The translations under genes were made by a program, and so were the position numbers. A DNA stretch of 64,000 nucleotides from Rhizobium sp. FY34 (lineage in GTDB: Bacteria > Pseudomonadota > Alphaproteobacteria > Rhizobiales > Rhizobiaceae), in the NCBI RefSeq assembly GCF_005222845.1, contig NZ_STFZ01000018.1, positions 310,001-374,000 on the forward strand. Direction: 5' to 3'. This document shows, piece after piece, positions 60,008 through 64,000 of this stretch (position 1 is its first letter; each line of letters starts with the position of its first letter). The notes below the pieces were generated by a model, which searched no databases, had not been told where the DNA came from, and was given only the letters and a program-made list of their open reading frames with translations.

Positions 60008-60754
60008 ATGGCCGGCCATTCACAGTTCAAGAACATCATGCACCGCAAAGGCCGGCAGGATTCCATCCGCTCGAAGATGTTCTCCAAGCTCGCACGCGAA
60101 ATCACCGTTGCCGCTAAAACCGGTCTGCCTGATCCCTCGATGAACGCTGCCCTGCGTCTGGCGATCCAGAACGCCAAGGCACAATCCATGCCGAAGGACA
60201 ATATCGACCGGGCCATCAAGAAGGCTTCCGGCGCCGATGCCGAAAGCTATGACGCAATCCGCTACGAAGGCTATGGCCCCGGCGGCACGGCTGTTATCGT
60301 TGAAGCGCTGACCGACAATCGCAATCGCACCGCCTCGAACGTGCGCTCGATCTTCGCCAAGGCCGGCGGTGCGCTGGGCGAAACCGGTTCGGTGTCCTTC
60401 TCCTTCGATCACCTGGGCGAAATCGTCTACAAGCTCTCGGTCGGCAATGCCGATGCGGTGATGGAAGCAGCCATCGAAGCCGGTGCCGATGATGTGATTT
60501 CCGATGAAGACGGTCACACGATCCTGTGCGCCTTTGAAAGCATGGGCGAAGTATCGAAGGCGCTGGAAGCAGCGCTTGGCGAAGCGGAAACCGTGAAAGC
60601 CATCTGGAAGCCGCAGAACACGGTGCCGGTGGACGAGGAAAAAGCCCAATCGCTGATGAAGCTTATCGACAATCTGGAAGATGACGACGACGTGCAGACC
60701 GTCTATTCCAATTTTGAAATGTCGGACGAGATCATGGCGAAACTTTCTGCCTGA
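60008..60754 (+). CDS. yebC: YebC/PmpR-family DNA-binding/translation protein
   Basis: A 248-residue DUF28 protein. It begins [18 protein letters not shown], followed by [32 protein letters not shown] and [22 protein letters not shown], all standard. Family members were described as transcription regulators and more recently as factors that relieve ribosome stalling. In many proteobacteria the gene adjoins ruvC; here it is alone, with its own terminator. Confidence 0.95.
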   Translation: MAGHSQFKNIMHRKGRQDSIRSKMFSKLAREITVAAKTGLPDPSMNAALRLAIQNAKAQSMPKDNIDRAIKKASGADAESYDAIRYEGYGPGGTAVIVEALTDNRNRTASNVRSIFAKAGGALGETGSVSFSFDHLGEIVYKLSVGNADAVMEAAIEAGADDVISDEDGHTILCAFESMGEVSKALEAALGEAETVKAIWKPQNTVPVDEEKAQSLMKLIDNLEDDDDVQTVYSNFEMSDEIMAKLSA

Positions 60755-60782
60755 TTGATCCTTGACTGCAATGCGGATGTTG

Positions 60783-60812
60783 CGCCGACCCTGTGATAAG
60801 GGTCGGCGTTTT
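60783..60812 (+). terminator. Intrinsic terminator after yebC
   Basis: Arms CGCCGACCCT / AGGGTCGGCG with a six-base loop and TTTT. Confidence 0.92.
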
Positions 60813-60902
60813 CCGTTCTGCGATGCAAAAATAGGTTTCCTTTTCTTTTGCCGGTCTGACATTTCTTGTAGCTCTTGCCGCAACAGCGACGGAGCGCACT
60901 GA

Positions 60903-61646
60903 ATGTTTGATTTTGTCTGGACCGATTTTCTAACCTTCGTCGCAATCGGGTTTTTCGCGCAGATCGTCGATGGGGCGCTCGGCATGGCGTTTGGCGTATT
61001 GTGTACCACGGCACTGTTGTCGATTGGCATGCCGCCGGCCGTTGCCAGCGCCATGACGCATCTCACGGAATGTTTTACCTCTGCCGCGTCCGGGATCTCG
61101 CATGCCTATCACCGCAATGTCGATTGGCGTCTGGTGGCGCGGCTTGCGCCGGCCGGCATGCTGGGTGGCGCGATTGGCGCTTATCTCCTGTCCAGTATCG
61201 ATGGCAGCGTGATCTCGCCGTTCATTTCGGTCTATCTGATCTGTATCGGTCTGTTCATTCTCTACAAGGCGTTTCGCCCGGTCTGGCCGCGTGACGTGCG
61301 TGACTGGATCGTGCCCTATGTCGGCGGCTTCGGTGGCTTGATGGATGCCATTGGCGGCGGCGGCTGGGGCCCGGTTGTCACCAGCACGCTGCTCGGTCGC
61401 GGTCATGATGCCAAGAAGGTCATCGGCTCAACGAATTTCACCGAATTCTCGGTCACCTTCGTCATTTCGCTGACCTTCATCGTGACGCTGGGCTGGACAC
61501 AGCTGAGCGCTGCGGCGGGCCTCATCGTCGGTGGCGTGCTGGCCGCACCTGTCGGCGCCATCATCGTCAAGAACGTGCCGGTTCGGCCACTGATGGTGGC
61601 CGTGTCAATTGTCATCGTCGCCAGTGCCGTTATCCGGCTGATCTGA
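60903..61646 (+). CDS. TauE/SafE family membrane transporter
   Basis: A 247-residue anion exporter-like protein with about eight spans and the duplicated motifs IGFFAQIVDGALGMAFGVLCTTAL and GGFGGLMDAIGGGGWGPVVTSTLLGRG. It is a distinct subfamily from the other TauE/SafE protein at 28101. Sulfite or another organosulfur anion is the usual family substrate. It is convergent with the flavin monooxygenase gene 14 bases away. Confidence 0.9.
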   Translation: MFDFVWTDFLTFVAIGFFAQIVDGALGMAFGVLCTTALLSIGMPPAVASAMTHLTECFTSAASGISHAYHRNVDWRLVARLAPAGMLGGAIGAYLLSSIDGSVISPFISVYLICIGLFILYKAFRPVWPRDVRDWIVPYVGGFGGLMDAIGGGGWGPVVTSTLLGRGHDAKKVIGSTNFTEFSVTFVISLTFIVTLGWTQLSAAAGLIVGGVLAAPVGAIIVKNVPVRPLMVAVSIVIVASAVIRLI

Positions 61647-61659
61647 GACGGCGGCGGTA

Positions 61660-62673
61660 TCAGGCGGCCATGTTCTCGCGGATTGGCTGCATTAGGGGCA
61701 GGGCGGCAAACAGTTCCGCAGAGCGCAACCGTGCCTCGATATCATGGATTGGCATGGAGATGATCAGTTCGTCGGCGCCTGTTTCGGCAAGGAAGCCAGC
61801 GAGCTTGCGCTCCACTGTTTGCGGCGAGCCGACGGCGGCAAACCGCAGCGTATGCTCCACATTCACGCGCTCCATATCATTCCAGATACTCTCCATGCTT
61901 TTTGCGGGCTTGGGGAACTGCGTGCGGACATTGCGGCGCAGGTTGACGAATTGCTGCTGGGCCGAGGTAAACAGGTAATCGGCCTCCTCATCCGTCGGAG
62001 CCGCGACCCCCATGACGCCGACCATGACATAGGGTTTGGCCAGCGTTGCCGACGGCTGGAACCTTTCGCGGTAGATGGCTAGCGCGTCCATCAGCATGTC
62101 TGGGGCGAAATGCGAGGCAAAGGCGTAAGGCAGTCCGAGCGCTGCGGCCAGATGCGCGCTGTAATGGCTGGAGCCCAGGAGCCAGATCGGTACCTGCGCA
62201 TTCATGCCCGGTACCGCAAGAATGGCCTGGTCCTGGCGCGGGTGGCCAAGCAGGTGATGAAGCTCGATCACGTCATTGGGAAAATTCTCGGCGCCGGCAT
62301 CCAGATTGCGACGCAGCGCGCGTGCGGTGCGCATATCCGTTCCCGGTGCCCGCCCAAGCCCGAGATCAACGCGGCCGGGAAACAGCGCTTCCAGCGTGCC
62401 GAACTGTTCGGCAATCACCAGCGGTGAATGATTGGGCAGCATGATACCGCCCGAACCGATGCGGATGCGCTTTGTTGCCGCACCAATATGGCCGATGACG
62501 ACGGCGGTGGCCGCACTGGCAATGCCCGGCATGCCATGGTGCTCGGCAAGCCAGATCCGGTGATAGCCGAGCTCCTCCGCCTTCTGCGCCAGCCGCCGTG
62601 ACTGGTTGAGTGCTTCGCGGGCATTGCCACCTTCGGCGATCGGGGAGAGGTCGAGAATGGAAAAATGTATCAT
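61660..62673 (-). CDS. LLM-class flavin-dependent oxidoreductase
   Basis: A 337-residue bacterial-luciferase-like flavin monooxygenase of the YhbW group. Motifs are [68 protein letters not shown] and [12 protein letters not shown], together with PIWLLGSS. It uses reduced FMN from a partner reductase. The TauE/SafE gene next door invites a guess of organosulfur oxidation, but neither protein proves it. Confidence 0.92.
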   Translation of the reverse strand: MIHFSILDLSPIAEGGNAREALNQSRRLAQKAEELGYHRIWLAEHHGMPGIASAATAVVIGHIGAATKRIRIGSGGIMLPNHSPLVIAEQFGTLEALFPGRVDLGLGRAPGTDMRTARALRRNLDAGAENFPNDVIELHHLLGHPRQDQAILAVPGMNAQVPIWLLGSSHYSAHLAAALGLPYAFASHFAPDMLMDALAIYRERFQPSATLAKPYVMVGVMGVAAPTDEEADYLFTSAQQQFVNLRRNVRTQFPKPAKSMESIWNDMERVNVEHTLRFAAVGSPQTVERKLAGFLAETGADELIISMPIHDIEARLRSAELFAALPLMQPIRENMAA

Positions 62674-62808
62674 GGCGCAATGCTCTACATGGATCGGATC
62701 CTGTCAATACATGTAGGTCTCTGGCGGCCGGTTTCGAAGGGCAGGGCCGCGATTTCTCGATCGTCGGCCCTACCGGCACTTGCTTTGTCCTGATGTGGAG
62801 CGATCTTT

Positions 62809-63999
62809 TCAGGTGACGCAGCGCAGATGGGACTTGGCGCTAGCTGCGGTGCGCGCCGGCTCTTCATGGGCCTTTTGCGCAAATAGCGATAGTCTGGTCT
62901 CCATCAGCGAGGCCTCTCCCATCATGCGGATCATTGCACCTTCCGTGGCAGCAACGATATCGCGGCTGCGCTCCAGCACGCCTTCGGTTTCCGTGGTCGC
63001 AAGATGCGCCAGAGAAATGCGTTGCAGTTCCAGCTCGCTGCTGCGGGCCATGCGCTCTGCGGGTTCCGTCAGCAATTGGAAGGTCGAGCCGAGGCTGCCG
63101 GCTTCCAGGGCAAGACCGCGTGCCGCCCGTGTGCCATCGGAAAGGCTGTTTTCCGCCTCCCGGCACTGCGCGAGAAAGGATCGAGCTGCAGCCATGCATT
63201 CATCGGCCAGTTCGCGGCACAGCCGGCTTGCCTCGGTGCTGTCGCTGCGTCTGCTATCGGCGCCATTGCCGGACGAGGCCGCCTGCGCATTTTGCAGGCT
63301 CACCGACAGATGCTCGGCCTTGATGGCGAGGCTGCCGATGGTGTGCCCAAGCGTCGACAATGCGTCCAGAGACAGGTTCGCCGCGTCATTGGCGGCAATG
63401 ATCCGTTCGGCGCGATCTTTTAGACGCAGGTCGCAGCCCTCGGCGCTTTTCAGCCGGTGTGTCACCAATTGCGCATCTTCGCTGCGCAGCCGTGCCGAGC
63501 GATATAGGACATCGATGGCGCCAGCCGCCTTGTGCGCGGTTGGCAGTGCCGCCGTCAGCCGCTCGCCGATGACGGCAAGATCCGCCTGGCTGCTGCGGGC
63601 CTGTTCGCGCAGATTGGCAATACTGCCATGCGAAGCCGTGATGTTGACGCTCAGCATCGACACCAGCCGATTGAATTGGGCGCGTACACCTTGCAGTTGA
63701 GGCGGAAAGTCCTGCGTGACGAGGCAGTTCATGTCGCCGTTCGACAGCCGCCGCATGGAATCTTCCAGGCCTGCAACGCTTGCTGCCTGCTCGCTGCCAC
63801 GGGCACGGATATCATCCTTCATCTGCGTCATGCCACGCGCGATCACGCCAATATCATCGTGCCGCTGCTGGTCGGCAATGTCGAAGGCGCTGACGAAGGC
63901 TTCCGTGTCGGAGGATTGATAGGCGAGCCTTGCAAGCGGTTCGCCGATTTTGGTTGCGATCTTGATGACCGCCAGGATGGCGGCCAGGGCCGCCGCGAT
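62809..63999 (-). CDS. Chemoreceptor-like HAMP/coiled-coil protein lacking the MCP tip, partial
   Basis: The frame is open through the right edge, so the N-terminus is missing. From the edge it reads a membrane span (IAAALAAILAVIKIATKI), a HAMP-like segment (GEPLARLAYQSSDTEAFVSAF, DDIGVIARGMTQMKDDI), a second HAMP-like part (GLEDSMRRLSNGDMNCLVTQDFP, FNRLVSMLSVNITASHGSI) and then about 250 residues of Ala/Leu-rich coiled coil. The conserved hairpin tip of methyl-accepting proteins (NLLALNAAVEAARAGE-like) is absent. It is therefore either a degenerate chemoreceptor or a scaffold that does not engage CheA/CheW. Confidence 0.72.
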   Translation of the reverse strand: MAAALAAILAVIKIATKIGEPLARLAYQSSDTEAFVSAFDIADQQRHDDIGVIARGMTQMKDDIRARGSEQAASVAGLEDSMRRLSNGDMNCLVTQDFPPQLQGVRAQFNRLVSMLSVNITASHGSIANLREQARSSQADLAVIGERLTAALPTAHKAAGAIDVLYRSARLRSEDAQLVTHRLKSAEGCDLRLKDRAERIIAANDAANLSLDALSTLGHTIGSLAIKAEHLSVSLQNAQAASSGNGADSRRSDSTEASRLCRELADECMAAARSFLAQCREAENSLSDGTRAARGLALEAGSLGSTFQLLTEPAERMARSSELELQRISLAHLATTETEGVLERSRDIVAATEGAMIRMMGEASLMETRLSLFAQKAHEEPARTAASAKSHLRCVT

Positions 64000-64000
64000 G

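Noticed and set aside
61660..62673. Organosulfur degradation operon with the TauE/SafE gene
   Set aside because: The two genes are convergent, and no ssu, tau or flavin reductase genes are adjacent, so the link is only suggestive.
1..64000. CRISPR arrays, tRNA or rRNA genes, prophage or insertion sequences
   Set aside because: No regularly spaced repeats, cloverleaf patterns, integrases or transposase motifs were seen on either strand.

Overview
This window reads as chromosomal DNA from an alphaproteobacterium of the order Hyphomicrobiales, most likely Rhizobiaceae (Rhizobium/Agrobacterium/Allorhizobium type). The evidence is evenly high GC with dense genes and short gaps; rhizobial small core proteins (DUF2312, DUF1244, DUF1192, DUF4164, DUF465, a 53-residue membrane protein); rcdA of the CtrA cell-cycle circuit; zinc-free L36 and L31; and the order tkt-gap-...-pgk-fba. 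There are no phage genes, transposases, tRNA or rRNA genes, or CRISPR arrays.

Layout. 0-5 kb: folate genes (pabB overlapping the start of a pabC-like gene that runs off the left edge), an M3 oligopeptidase and a sigma-54 activator. 5-18.5 kb: a DUF882 cell-wall protein, then an accessory block with a LuxR-type response regulator, its histidine kinase, a secreted protein with elastin-like repeats, an MscS-family channel, a lipoprotein alpha/beta hydrolase, an EF-hand protein and an RND pump. 18.5-31 kb: small conserved genes, N-formylglutamate amidohydrolase, pyruvate kinase, a hydrolase operon, rpmJ, purE-purK, two DUF465 genes, palindromic repeats, an ArsR/TauE pair, a ThiE-like protein and a Sel1 protein. 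31-42 kb: an inositol monophosphatase, a MotA/MotB-like pair outside a flagellar context, an orphan Bug receptor, an ABC exporter, rpmE, a D,D-carboxypeptidase and a PadR-DUF1700-DUF2807 cassette. 42-47 kb: rcdA with CtrA boxes, a metallophosphoesterase/5-FCL/CorC operon, a likely 6S RNA and zapA. 47-57 kb: central carbon genes tkt, gap, pgk and class I fba, with a TadG-like protein and a cation/proton antiporter between them. 57-64 kb: PhzF, MFS, MBL, yebC, TauE, a flavin monooxygenase and a truncated-looking chemoreceptor-like protein at the right edge.

The most notable signal is the near-palindrome CCATGAACATGGG. It occurs exactly three times within 5.2 kb: ahead of the LuxR-type regulator gene, in the divergent region between the elastin-like gene and the mscS gene, and ahead of the lipoprotein hydrolase. 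It looks like the operator of the adjacent two-component system and would tie these genes into a small, apparently undescribed envelope regulon.

Start sites were chosen from ribosome-binding sites, family lengths and overlaps. All functions come from reading the translated sequence; no database search was run.
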